A DNA stretch of 64,000 bases from Saprospiraceae bacterium. GTDB taxonomy: Bacteria > Bacteroidota > Bacteroidia > Chitinophagales > Saprospiraceae. The notes below the pieces were generated by a model. That model was not told where the DNA came from. It saw only the letters and a program-made list of their open reading frames with translations, and ran no database searches. The translations under genes and the position numbers were made by a program. Shown here piece after piece: positions 47,292-55,839 of the stretch. Every line of letters begins with the position of its first letter. Positions within the stretch are counted from its first letter, which is position 1. The stretch is from assembly GCA_016710265.1 (NCBI GenBank), contig JADJJL010000001.1:496001-560000 (forward strand), given 5' to 3'.

Positions 47292-48261
47292 CGGTTACAG
47301 CTATTTGACGGATTAGGTATCGGATGTCCTGGTCTTGTAAATAAGTAGGTAAAAGGCTCACAAGCTCTGAGGGTGTAGGAAATCGATTAAGATAGACCTG
47401 AAATGTCCAGATCACCATTCCTTCCAACATAGAAGGTGATTGAATCATTGCATCGATAAAATCTTCTTTGCCGGAGCAGTATTTTCCAAAAGCTTGCTTG
47501 TGCATGTTTTTTTCAATAATGTCAAATGCCACTTCGTATTCCTGAACGGTGGGCAAACGGAACAATAATTCACTGTACACCGCCCGGATGAAATTAAAAG
47601 TGTTCATATTGATGAGATCGTAAACACTGTTGTTAACTAAGAAAGTAAACATTTGATGATACTGGATGTGTCCATCGTAGAGGTCGTGTTGAGAATCCAA
47701 TAAATTTTGATATTTTCTCAAGATTTCTAATCGGGTGTAAAAGAGCTCCCAATTTCCGGCCATTGAATCCCTCATCGCGTCCCCAATGAGTTGTCCCATT
47801 CTCATTTGGATTTCACCATCCGTGACGCTTTCCAAACAGCGAACTTTGGCAAGATTGTAAAGATTCAGATAAAATGCGGCTTTGTAAGATCTTTCACCTT
47901 CTCTAAAGCTATCATCGGTCATGAGTCTGTCGATCAAAGCGATTCGAGCATCGCGGCTCAATTCATTGGCCTGGAGGGTATCTACTTCTACACCTAATTC
48001 AGTTTTTAAAGGCTCTCGGCCCACCAGATCTATAAATAGGCGGTTGACATAATTTTCTATTTTAAGTCGGGAGATATTGGTGACGGACGTCGGATCGTTG
48101 TCATCGATGATGTTGATCTTCTCTTTGGTACAAGTTGAAAATAAGGAAATGCATATAAATAGGAATAGAAAAAAGTAATTCTTTCTATAAACCCTAAGAT
48201 TTCGATGCTTTAAGATTCCATTCATTGTTTGCAGCTGAGGCTTAAAATTAGTAAATCTCAA
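47269..48261 (-). CDS. Lipoprotein with DUF1549-like repeats, first gene of the surface operon
   Basis: The 330-residue product has a lipoprotein leader (FLFLFICISLFSTC), and the true start may be the internal ATG 36 bp downstream. The mature part contains three degenerate copies of a Planctomycete DUF1549-type segment: NRLFIDLVGREPLKTELG, YSELLFRLPTVQEYEVAF and FQVYLNRFPTPSELVSL. These are joined by helices (DRLMTDDSFREGERSYKAAFYL). In that family these segments accompany DUF1501 proteins and cytochrome domains. Here the neighbours are the same, split into separate lipoproteins. The reaction is unknown. Confidence 0.72.
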   Translation of the reverse strand: MRFTNFKPQLQTMNGILKHRNLRVYRKNYFFLFLFICISLFSTCTKEKINIIDDNDPTSVTNISRLKIENYVNRLFIDLVGREPLKTELGVEVDTLQANELSRDARIALIDRLMTDDSFREGERSYKAAFYLNLYNLAKVRCLESVTDGEIQMRMGQLIGDAMRDSMAGNWELFYTRLEILRKYQNLLDSQHDLYDGHIQYHQMFTFLVNNSVYDLINMNTFNFIRAVYSELLFRLPTVQEYEVAFDIIEKNMHKQAFGKYCSGKEDFIDAMIQSPSMLEGMVIWTFQVYLNRFPTPSELVSLLPTYLQDQDIRYLIRQIAVTDEYAGFK

Positions 48262-48476
48262 TAATAAAGTACCCTTCTATTTTAATATTAATTTATCACT
48301 AATATGTAATAGTATGTAAGGTAATTATTTTATTGACTGACTTGTCTGTTGATTTGTTGCAGGTCATTTTTGTGCCAATATTGGAGTTAGGACATTCAAA
48401 ATTATAAAACGCAGACAATAAATCAAATAGACAGAAATTAAGGAGCTGGCTTTTTCTTTGATAAAGGTGATATATC

Positions 48477-48515
48477 AAAAAAAAAAACCGGGGCTTACAT
48501 TTAGGCTCCGGTTTT
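48477..48515 (-). terminator. Rho-independent terminator of the OmpA-family lipoprotein gene
   Basis: On the minus strand AAACCGGAGC pairs with GCCCCGGTTT (one G-U) around a 10-base loop and is followed by an unbroken run of at least 11 T (the A-run at 48478-48487 on the plus strand). It begins about 36 bp past the stop at 48551. Confidence 0.8.
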
Positions 48516-48550
48516 AAAACAGTAGTAGGTAAAATAAAATCTTTTATTTC

Positions 48551-49174
48551 TTATAGTCTGGTGATATATAGTTCAACTCTATTATTGATCATTCGACCGA
48601 GTTCCGTTTTATTATCACCAACTGGATATTTTTGTCCAAAGCCCTTGGTCTCTATGCGACTAGCTTGCACACCTGCAGCGGTTAGTTCGCTTTTAATAAA
48701 ATCCACACGTGCCTTGGTTAATTCTTCGTCCTTTTTTGGATTTCCTTCATTGTCCACATAGGATTCAATTCGTATCTGCATTTTTGGAAAAAGCAACATG
48801 ATTTTCGCCAAATCATCGATTTCTGATCTTCGGGTTTCCACCACTTTGGCAGTACGTCCATCCCAGCGAAGACCGATAAATTTAAACTGGTCACTCAAAT
48901 CCATCACATTGGCGCTGATAAAACTGATCAATTGCTCGCCAAGATCGCCCACGATTCTGTTAGTGTCTGCCAATTGAGCCAAAGCCCTTTTGGTTTCTTC
49001 CGTAAGCGGAGCTCCATAATTGGGTTCAATTGCCGGCTGAGTAGCTGATGTTTCTGCGCTTGCCGGAGATTTGTCTTTATTTTGAGCACATTGGAATATG
49101 CCAATGGCCAATAATACGACCGCGATCTGTATATAAATAGCTTGTTTTAATAAGATAGAAGTCATTTTTTCCAT
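48551..49174 (-). CDS. OmpA-family lipoprotein
   Basis: From ATG 49174 the product is 207 residues with a hydrophobic leader and lipobox-like IFQC. A linker rich in Ala, Thr and Pro follows, then a C-terminal OmpA-like peptidoglycan-binding domain: IRIESYVDNEGNPKKDEELTKARVDFIKSEL, then GVQASRIETKGFGQKYP and NRVELYITR. It would tether the outer membrane to peptidoglycan. The longer frame from 49231 lacks a leader at its N-terminus and is rejected. It is monocistronic, ending at a strong terminator, and divergent from the helicase gene. Confidence 0.87.
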   Translation of the reverse strand: MEKMTSILLKQAIYIQIAVVLLAIGIFQCAQNKDKSPASAETSATQPAIEPNYGAPLTEETKRALAQLADTNRIVGDLGEQLISFISANVMDLSDQFKFIGLRWDGRTAKVVETRRSEIDDLAKIMLLFPKMQIRIESYVDNEGNPKKDEELTKARVDFIKSELTAAGVQASRIETKGFGQKYPVGDNKTELGRMINNRVELYITRL

Positions 49175-49427
49175 GGTGGCAAAGATGAGATTCAAACGAG
49201 CAATCACCAAATTTTGTTTTGATTTTGTCATTAGTTTAACAAAGATTTAAAATTATTACTATGTATTTCTGAAATTTCGAAATAATATATTGATAACAAT
49301 GTGGATACAATATACTTTCATAGCAAAGATATTAAATAATTATATAATATATAAATTTAATAATTTAAACCTCTTTCTTTAGAAAGACCAGATACTTGGT
49401 GATTTTGATGCATCCAACTCCAAAATA

Positions 49428-49459
49428 TTGAAAAATTTCTTGGCTGTGTCGTATCTTCA
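49428..49459 (+). promoter_or_regulatory. Promoter of the Dna2-like nuclease-helicase gene
   Basis: TTG (49428-49430) and, after 21 bases, TATCTTCA (49452-49459), one base off TAnnTTTG/TTCG. ATG is 23 bases further on. The -7 word is the same as before fdhA and the GHMP kinase gene. Confidence 0.5.
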
Positions 49460-49482
49460 CCTCACTAATAAACCCTAAACGC

Positions 49483-52400
49483 ATGTCTATTTCTACAATT
49501 AAAGAAGTCTGGCCAGAACCCTCCTGGTTGGTGGAAGTTCTTTCTGGCAACATTCCGTCTGTGGAATTACTGATCAGATTAAAAAATGTTTTGGATTCTA
49601 TTGAAATCGATACAAAGAGGATATTTTCAAGTGATATTGAAAAAATATTCTTCCTCGAAAGTCAAAAGCTCATTTCATCTGAGACAAAAATAAATCTTCA
49701 AATATTCCTTAGCAATACCAACGATCCAAATAAGTTGGACTATCATGTTTTTAAAAATTATGTGGATTTATTTTTAAAACTAATGTCTGTATGTCTAGAA
49801 GAAGAAATTCCTTCTAATTTAAAAGAATTTGAAACCACAAACGAAGTAAATACCCATGTTAAAGAGAAAATTGAAAACCTTGAAAACGAAAGAGGGTATT
49901 TAATTCATTTGGATTCAGCATGGCTTGAATTTAGTTTGGACCGATTCCCCGGATTTAAAGGTCAGTTTAATATTACATTGATTCCATCTAGAATTTTGGA
50001 TATTATCAAGAAAAGTTCTGCCATCCTTCAATTTCCTATACCCGCTTATTTTCACAATTTAAGACAACAAGATGATCAGTGGAAGTTTGATACCTTGACC
50101 GTTTATCCAGATTTTCTAATTGATGTAACTTCAGTTGCGGCTTGCTATTCACCTGGAAAATCATCTGCCATTCGGCATTTAATCAATTTGTTTAAATTTT
50201 CTCCGGCATCCAAACACATATTAATTGGAAATGCAGTCAATGAGTTTTTAGATGAATTGATTATTCATTCCGATGCAAAATTCGAACCTTTATTGGCTCA
50301 TGTTTTTAGAAAATATCCGTTTGCTATTAGTTTACTTGGAGAAGCGGAAGTCAGGGATTTTATTGATCAGGCCACGCTTCATTTTCAAAATTTAAAAGCA
50401 CTTACAGACTCAAATTTTGAAGGTCTAATCGGTCCTGATGAGGCTTGTCAACTTGAGCCTAGTTTTTATTCTGTCATTTACGGAATGCAAGGCAGACTGG
50501 ATGTTTTGGTAGAATCAAAAAACACCCATCGAATCATAGAATTAAAAAGTGGGCGTCCTTACATGGAAAATGAATACGGAATTAATCCGGCTCATGAAGC
50601 ACAGACACAGTTGTATAAATTATTGATAAAATCTACCAAAGGAGAATCTGTTCAATCAGACTGTTATTTGCTTTATTCCTCACAGACTGATCGTCCAATA
50701 AGACATTCTCCGCACAATGAGCAACTTATTCAAAAGCTACTTGAAGTGAGAAATTCCATTGTTTTGCTTCATTTACATATGGCCATGTGTTCTCCTGAAT
50801 TAGCATCTATATTCGATTTAATAAAACCAGACCATTTTATAGAGTTGGATCATTTTGTGAAGAGGGATGGACTTTCTTTTCTTCAGACTTATGCAGACCT
50901 GGATTTACTAGAGAAAATGTATTTCAAATATTTTAGTCATTTTGTAGCGAGAGAACAGCTTATTTCTAAAACCGGAATGTCCGGTACGAACAATGGAAAT
51001 GGACTAGCCGGACTTTGGCTGAGCAGTTCAGAGGAAAAACAAGATTCATTTTTAATATTTCAACATCTGACCATTTCTAATATTGCTTTTCACGATTTAG
51101 ATTCTCCAATAGTTACACTTTTAATTCAAGATGGACAAAATAGTTTTAATGCATTTAGACAAGGAGATACACTCATACTGTATCCTGAAGAATCGGGAAA
51201 CCATGGCGCACTTAAACACCAAGTCTATAAATGTACTCTAATTGAAAAAGAACTTCATCAGTGTAAAGTTCGACTGCGTGGAAGACAATTTGATCAAAGA
51301 TCTTATCGAGAAGATCAACTATGGTGTTTGGAACAAGATGTATTGGATCGAAGTTATTTGCACCAGTATGAAAATTTATTTGAATGGGCGGCAGCAGAAA
51401 AATCTTACCGAAAAAAAATGATTGGGAAAGAAGCTTCGTCAGCACCCGATCTGCCGTGGATGCATCCCCTCCAACTCCCGGATGATATCAGTTTGTTGGT
51501 GTCCAAAGCACTCTCGGCCAAAGACTATTTTCTAATTTGGGGTCCTCCGGGTTCGGGCAAAACCAGCATGGTGATTCAGTCGCTTGTAGAAAATATCATC
51601 CTGCATACCGGAGAAAATGTCCTCCTGCTTGCATATACCAATCGCGCTGTGGATGAAATCTGTGAGTCCATCGAGAATTTAAAAGATGAAGAATTGTATG
51701 ATTTAATCAGAATTGGTTCAAGATATGGAGTCGCCGAAAAATACCATCATAAACTATTGGATCATAAACTACGAAAGGTAGAAAATCGAAGAGAGCTTCG
51801 AAAAATGCTTAAGCAACATCGCATTTTTACTGCTACCATTGCCTCGATGCAGGGCAAAAAAGAATTATTTGATCTCTTTGCTTTTGATACTGTGATCATC
51901 GATGAGGCATCGCAAATATTAGAACCCAATCTTATTGGATTACTCTACCATTTTAAAAAATTTATATTAATTGGTGATCACAAGCAATTACCTGCTGTGA
52001 GTAGTCAGCGATTTCAAAACACCATCATAGAGCATCAGGGATTGAAGGAATTAGGATTTATATCCACTTCCTATTCTTTGTTTGAAAGATTGTACAAACA
52101 GTGTCAAAGCAATGGTTGGTTACACTCTTATGGCATGCTTACGCACCAGGGTCGAATGCATGAAGACATCATGAAACTGCCTTCAAAATTATTTTATGAG
52201 GGTAAATTAAGTCTGATGTCTGAAACAGGAAGACAAACTTCTTCCTTGAAATTAGAATTTCAAAATTATTTAAATGAAATAGGGAATATCCTTTCTTCAC
52301 ACAGATGTATATTCATCCCGATTGCGTCTGAAGATACTGGCGATTTTTCAAAAACAAATTCCAATGAAGTGTCGGCTGTGGTTTTTATTGTTAAAGAAAT

Positions 52401-52815
52401 TATAGAATTGTACAAATTAAACAATAAGCCCTTTAGCGATGAGTCCATTGGAATTATGTCTCCATTTAGAGCCCACAATGCAGCCATTACTTCAAGGATT
52501 CATCAATTAAATGAACCGGAAACAGGATTTATAAAAACGGATACAGTAGAAAGATATCAAGGAAGTGCACGTGACATAGTGATCTTTTCATGTTGTGCAA
52601 ACAGTCGAGCACAACTGGCTCAGATAAGTCAATTAGACGCAGAAGGAGTCAATCGAAAATTGAATGTGGCTTTGACTAGGGCAAGAGAACAAGTCTTTGT
52701 CATTGGCAATCCTATTGTATTGAACCATGCTCCGGAATTTAAAGAACTTATGGAAACCTACTACCATTTGGATCTCCAAAAAATACATTTCAATGAAATG
52801 GAAAATACCAAATAG
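49483..52815 (+). CDS. Dna2-like nuclease-helicase (PD-(D/E)XK nuclease plus SF1 helicase)
   Basis: The 1110-residue protein has an N-terminal domain of unknown role. A Dna2/Cas4-type nuclease follows (about 200-460: YPDFLIDVTSVAACYSPGKSS, GRLDVLVESKN, IIELKSGRPYMENE as the D/ExK signature). An SF1 helicase occupies the C-terminal half: Walker A GPPGSGKTS (about 687), FDTVIIDEASQILEPN (about 804), GDHKQLPA (about 831), ERYQGSARDIVIFSC (about 1022) and NVALTRAREQVFVIGNP (about 1060). Dna2 enzymes process flaps and resect ends; a repair or defence role is possible. Only the first of the usual iron-sulfur cysteines is visible; the CxxC-x-C group expected after the nuclease is not. It stands alone, with its own promoter. 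Confidence 0.88.
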   Translation: MSISTIKEVWPEPSWLVEVLSGNIPSVELLIRLKNVLDSIEIDTKRIFSSDIEKIFFLESQKLISSETKINLQIFLSNTNDPNKLDYHVFKNYVDLFLKLMSVCLEEEIPSNLKEFETTNEVNTHVKEKIENLENERGYLIHLDSAWLEFSLDRFPGFKGQFNITLIPSRILDIIKKSSAILQFPIPAYFHNLRQQDDQWKFDTLTVYPDFLIDVTSVAACYSPGKSSAIRHLINLFKFSPASKHILIGNAVNEFLDELIIHSDAKFEPLLAHVFRKYPFAISLLGEAEVRDFIDQATLHFQNLKALTDSNFEGLIGPDEACQLEPSFYSVIYGMQGRLDVLVESKNTHRIIELKSGRPYMENEYGINPAHEAQTQLYKLLIKSTKGESVQSDCYLLYSSQTDRPIRHSPHNEQLIQKLLEVRNSIVLLHLHMAMCSPELASIFDLIKPDHFIELDHFVKRDGLSFLQTYADLDLLEKMYFKYFSHFVAREQLISKTGMSGTNNGNGLAGLWLSSSEEKQDSFLIFQHLTISNIAFHDLDSPIVTLLIQDGQNSFNAFRQGDTLILYPEESGNHGALKHQVYKCTLIEKELHQCKVRLRGRQFDQRSYREDQLWCLEQDVLDRSYLHQYENLFEWAAAEKSYRKKMIGKEASSAPDLPWMHPLQLPDDISLLVSKALSAKDYFLIWGPPGSGKTSMVIQSLVENIILHTGENVLLLAYTNRAVDEICESIENLKDEELYDLIRIGSRYGVAEKYHHKLLDHKLRKVENRRELRKMLKQHRIFTATIASMQGKKELFDLFAFDTVIIDEASQILEPNLIGLLYHFKKFILIGDHKQLPAVSSQRFQNTIIEHQGLKELGFISTSYSLFERLYKQCQSNGWLHSYGMLTHQGRMHEDIMKLPSKLFYEGKLSLMSETGRQTSSLKLEFQNYLNEIGNILSSHRCIFIPIASEDTGDFSKTNSNEVSAVVFIVKEIIELYKLNNKPFSDESIGIMSPFRAHNAAITSRIHQLNEPETGFIKTDTVERYQGSARDIVIFSCCANSRAQLAQISQLDAEGVNRKLNVALTRAREQVFVIGNPIVLNHAPEFKELMETYYHLDLQKIHFNEMENTK

Positions 52816-52847
52816 GCTTTTGTAATACCTATTTGATATTTCATTTA
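52799..52847. terminator. Bidirectional hairpin between convergent helicase and anti-sigma-like genes
   Basis: CAAATAGG (52809-52816) pairs with CCTATTTG (52828-52835), extended by a bulged GAAAATAC/GATATTTC arm. It spans the helicase stop and ends at the stop of the opposing gene, so it can serve both directions. Confidence 0.5.
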
Positions 52848-53636
52848 ATTTAGTATTTCTTTCAGTTTCACTGCGATTGATCTTAGAGTATCAGATTTGT
52901 CTAAATTGGAAAGCAATTTATTTAATTTAGGAAGTATGGCTGTTTTTGTTTCGCCGGCTGCAAGTTGAGCCAATGTACTATTCAAAATGACTTCATTTTC
53001 TCTTCCTTGCAATTGAGGTATTGAATTCAGTTGGTCAATATTGGTTTCCAAATCAGAAAACAAAGTTTTTGCTTTATCAAATTGTTTTGTTTTTAAGTAA
53101 GCATGGGCCAGATAATACTTGGCAGCGCACATTCCATTGCAAACAAGGACCATTTTCTCCAAGCTGTCAGTGGCAGGTGGGTTTCTGAAATAAAAATTGG
53201 ACGCTTTTTCATTTATACTTAAATCAGCCACGGATGCGCGTTCCATGCCTATCGGATCCACCATCAAGCTTGCATAATCAAATTCCTTAATGGTATTTGG
53301 CTGATCAAATATTCCATTGAAATAGGCAAATCCAAGCAATACGACAGCGGCTGCTGCCATTTTAATCCAATTGCTTCTCATAGTTACCATTACGGGGTTG
53401 GGTTTTTGACCCAACTCTACTGGCTTTGATTCTCTGTATACTTCTTTAAGCAAATTGTGCAAACTTTCATTTTCAGCAGCGGTTCCGGCCAAATTTTTTA
53501 AGAGAGCAGCGGTATATTCCTTTTTTAATTCAGGGCTTGCCTTTAAATCTCTTTCAAAATCTTTAAGCTCTTCAGGATTCATTCTTTTGTCAAGATAAGC
53601 CTGGATGCGTTCATGTATATTATAAGTTTTCATCAC
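52845..53636 (-). CDS. Membrane-anchored anti-sigma-like protein with TPR-like periplasmic domain
   Basis: The 263-residue product begins MMKTYNIHERIQAYLDKRMNPEELKDFERDL, an anti-sigma-type cytoplasmic helix. One TM segment follows (about 93-112, NWIKMAAAAVVLLGFAYFNG) and then a C-terminal helical-repeat domain (about 165-263, with AAKYYLAHAYLKTKQFDKAKTLF as the clearest TPR). Its layout matches the protein at 35860-36666. It begins 18 bp after the sigma-like gene. The periplasmic half may sense exported factors such as the divergently encoded miniproteins. Confidence 0.75.
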   Translation of the reverse strand: MMKTYNIHERIQAYLDKRMNPEELKDFERDLKASPELKKEYTAALLKNLAGTAAENESLHNLLKEVYRESKPVELGQKPNPVMVTMRSNWIKMAAAAVVLLGFAYFNGIFDQPNTIKEFDYASLMVDPIGMERASVADLSINEKASNFYFRNPPATDSLEKMVLVCNGMCAAKYYLAHAYLKTKQFDKAKTLFSDLETNIDQLNSIPQLQGRENEVILNSTLAQLAAGETKTAILPKLNKLLSNLDKSDTLRSIAVKLKEILN

Positions 53637-53654
53637 TTTCTATTTAATTCTGTA

Positions 53655-54242
53655 TTAAAATAATTTATCTTCATCTTCACTGACCATGGTCGATAATTTG
53701 CCAAGACAGCCGCTTAAATGAACTGGTATTGAATTAGTTGTATAATCCTTTCCACAATTTGTCTTCAGCAACTGCACCAATTGTCCTTTGTCCCTAATCA
53801 ACTCTTCTTCAATATGATAATGGTACATCAAAGTTTTACATTTACAATCCATCTTCTGGATGTAGTGCTTAACTTTTTCAATAATGTAAGGATCACCGGT
53901 AAGTTCTTCCACCCTACTAAGATGCTCTTCAGTTTCCTTCCATTTACTATTTGCCCTGACCATTTCTTCACAAATATTTCTGGTCAGTTTAAAATAATAC
54001 CCTTCACAATTTTCGCGGGGGCCTCTTCCGGCCTCCTTTTCTTTAAATATTCTCAAAACAATCTCGACAAAAAAATCTTCCCAATTGTCAAACTGCTCTG
54101 AAACAAACCTTTGGTACTTCCAGTAAAAGCGTTTGGCATTTTTTTGGATAGCTTCCTCTTCAAAAAGTAAGCTGGCCGCTTTTCTTCTGCCTTCCTCCCC
54201 ATTTAAAATGTGGCTCTGAAACGATTCACAAGATTTGCACAT
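53655..54242 (-). CDS. Divergent sigma-70-family-like factor with CxxC N-terminus
   Basis: The 195-residue protein has a weak region 2 (NWEDFFVEIVLRIFKEK) and a degenerate region 4 (DCKCKTLMYHYHIEEEL, then NSIPVHLSGCLGKLSTMV). It starts MCKSCESFQ, a CxxC that could bind zinc; six further cysteines include KMDCKCK. Assignment as a sigma factor rests mainly on pairing with a TM anti-sigma-like gene and on these two regions. Divergent transcription from three small exported-protein genes suggests that they are its targets. A DNA-binding regulator of another type is an alternative. Confidence 0.65.
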   Translation of the reverse strand: MCKSCESFQSHILNGEEGRRKAASLLFEEEAIQKNAKRFYWKYQRFVSEQFDNWEDFFVEIVLRIFKEKEAGRGPRENCEGYYFKLTRNICEEMVRANSKWKETEEHLSRVEELTGDPYIIEKVKHYIQKMDCKCKTLMYHYHIEEELIRDKGQLVQLLKTNCGKDYTTNSIPVHLSGCLGKLSTMVSEDEDKLF

Positions 54243-54511
54243 AATAGTCTAATTAGTTGGTGTAAAAATACACGATTATTTAAGCCAGAAGAAAAAATAA
54301 TTCAAATTTTCTAAAATATATTATTGAATATTAACATGTATAATAAGCTAATTGAATATATTTTAGCTCCCGGATTTACAGTTGGGTTATCCAATGCTTC
54401 TTAAAATTTTTGGTTTAATAGCTCCTTTATATATACATCAATTTGGATCAAAGTCCGGCAATCACAAATTTATTTCATCCTTGGCTTAATTTTCATGCAC
54501 CCACTTCACTC

Positions 54512-54538
54512 TATAAATGTAGTTCGTATGATGCAGAA
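54512..54538 (+). promoter_or_regulatory. 27-bp element upstream of the first twin-CX3C gene
   Basis: The element opens TATAAATGTA and closes ATGCAGAA. It matches the element at 55164-55190 at 21 of 27 positions, with equal spacing between TGTA and CAG (16 bases). It ends 42 bp before the start codon, suiting a dedicated sigma-factor promoter. Confidence 0.5.
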
Positions 54539-54580
54539 AAATAAATCAAAATTATTCATTCACCTTTTAAATTAAGTATC

Positions 54581-54904
54581 ATGAAATCACATCTTTTATT
54601 TTCCATCCAACTAATTGCTCTATGGGCGATCACTGGTACATTTAGTTTTCAAAAATTAGAAAATGGGTCTAACACAGTCATTGACAATACCTCCACAATT
54701 GGAAAGTCGGTTGAAAACATTAACCCCATCAAATTGCCAATCAAATCTACCAATCAAGAACCGCAAACCGAACCCTTAAGTTTTGCTACAGATACAGATC
54801 TCATATTTCAGATTTGTTATCATCAATGTGGTGACCCTAGATTGGCTATCAACCAAGAATGTTTTAGATCTTGCTGGTTGCGACTTTACAAAAGAAATCC
54901 ATAA
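54581..54904 (+). CDS. Small exported twin-CX3C protein 1
   Basis: The 107-residue product has an N-terminal leader (MKSHLLFSIQLIALWAITG) closely similar to that of the gene at 55239. The middle is polar, rich in Asn, Thr and Ser. The C-terminus has exactly four cysteines in a CX3C-x10-CX3C arrangement (CYHQC then CFRSC), which would staple two helices by two disulfides. The family is unknown. It has its own promoter-like element and a perfect terminator hairpin, so it is a monocistronic unit. The ATG is supported by the leader alignment between the two genes. Confidence 0.8.
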   Translation: MKSHLLFSIQLIALWAITGTFSFQKLENGSNTVIDNTSTIGKSVENINPIKLPIKSTNQEPQTEPLSFATDTDLIFQICYHQCGDPRLAINQECFRSCWLRLYKRNP

Positions 54905-54930
54905 TATACCTGCATATTTTAACTACTTAC

Positions 54931-54964
54931 AAAAGAGACAAGCAAAGGCTTGTCTCTTTTTTTT
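54931..54964 (+). terminator. Perfect 13-bp terminator hairpin
   Basis: AAAAGAGACAAGC (54931-54943) pairs without mismatch with 54948-54960 around an AAAG loop and is followed by further T residues. It lies 27 bp after the stop of the gene at 54581. Confidence 0.92.
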
Positions 54965-55163
54965 AAACAACTTTTAAAGGAACCCAAATTATGGTAAAAG
55001 GAATTTGCGATATAAGCAATTAATGATTGATCATTCTAGTCATATGCCAAAATATTGAATATCATATTTAATATAACCCATTAAAATATAGCTATTACCA
55101 TAGATAAAATAATAGTAAAAATATTTTAGAAATTGCCTTAATATTTTCCTATTTATTACACCA

Positions 55164-55190
55164 TATATATGTATCTAGTTTAATGCAGAA
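55164..55190 (+). promoter_or_regulatory. 27-bp element upstream of the second twin-CX3C gene
   Basis: It opens TATATATGTA and closes ATGCAGAA, the same frame and TGTA-to-CAG spacing as 54512-54538. An AAATAAATCAA word follows both elements. It ends 48 bp before the ATG. Confidence 0.5.
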
Positions 55191-55238
55191 CATTCCTTAA
55201 ATAAATCAATTATTTTTTCACTAATAAATTTTACTACA

Positions 55239-55559
55239 ATGAAAGCACAATTTTTATTTTCGATCCACGCGATCGCTCTTTGGTCCCTAATGGGAATTCA
55301 ACCACAAATCAACCCTGAAAAAGGTCCAGGTCAAAAGGCAGTACCAACAAGTATCTCTGATGAAGGTCCTATACAAGTTTCATCATACACTGATGAAAAT
55401 GTATTCGGTGTAAATCAAAGAGCAGACATTTGTCCACTCAATGAAGATTTAAAAAGAATCAAACTCTGTATGAGCAGATGTCATGTTCCAAGCATTGCAA
55501 ATACTAGCCAATTTTGCTTCAAATATTGCCAGGAATTCCTATACGTTGGACGACAGTAA
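55239..55559 (+). CDS. Small exported twin-CX3C protein 2
   Basis: The 106-residue product has a leader (MKAQFLFSIHAIALWSLMG) nearly matching that of the gene at 54581. A variable polar middle follows, and the C-terminus has CMSRC then CFKYC, a CX3C-x11-CX3C pattern. One extra cysteine (ADIC) precedes it. The constant ends and variable middle suggest duplication with divergence of the exposed part. The function is unknown. The gene is bounded by its own promoter-like element and terminator. Confidence 0.8.
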   Translation: MKAQFLFSIHAIALWSLMGIQPQINPEKGPGQKAVPTSISDEGPIQVSSYTDENVFGVNQRADICPLNEDLKRIKLCMSRCHVPSIANTSQFCFKYCQEFLYVGRQ

Positions 55560-55594
55560 ACTCAAGCCATTAATAGCAATATTTTAAATCCATA

Positions 55595-55638
55595 AACGAA
55601 GTGGAGGTCAATGAAAATTGATCTCCACTTCGTTTTTT
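55595..55638 (+). terminator. Strong 18-bp terminator hairpin
   Basis: AACGAAGTGGAGGTCAAT pairs with ATTGATCTCCACTTCGTT (one G-U) around a GAAA tetraloop and is followed by a T-tract (55633-55639). It lies 35 bp after the second twin-CX3C gene. Confidence 0.93.
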
Positions 55639-55839
55639 TGTGTCGTTTTGAATTCACTATTTAGTAGCTAAATTATCTTTATCAATTAAACATTTAAAAA
55701 TTCTTTCTTTTTTATAAAAATAATTTTGATTAGACCTTAAATTTATATTCCTTTCAACACTCTTCTATTGTAAGTCATTTGTTAGACAGGTATCAAAAAT
55801 AATCAACTACTTTATTATTTAATTTTAAAATTTACTATC

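Noticed and set aside
52799..52847. Attachment site or small RNA at the helicase 3' end
   Set aside because: The hairpin sits at the junction of two convergent stops, so a bidirectional terminator is enough.
54350..54430. 22-codon frame between the sigma-like gene and the first miniprotein gene
   Set aside because: No leader, cysteine pattern or promoter; likely chance.
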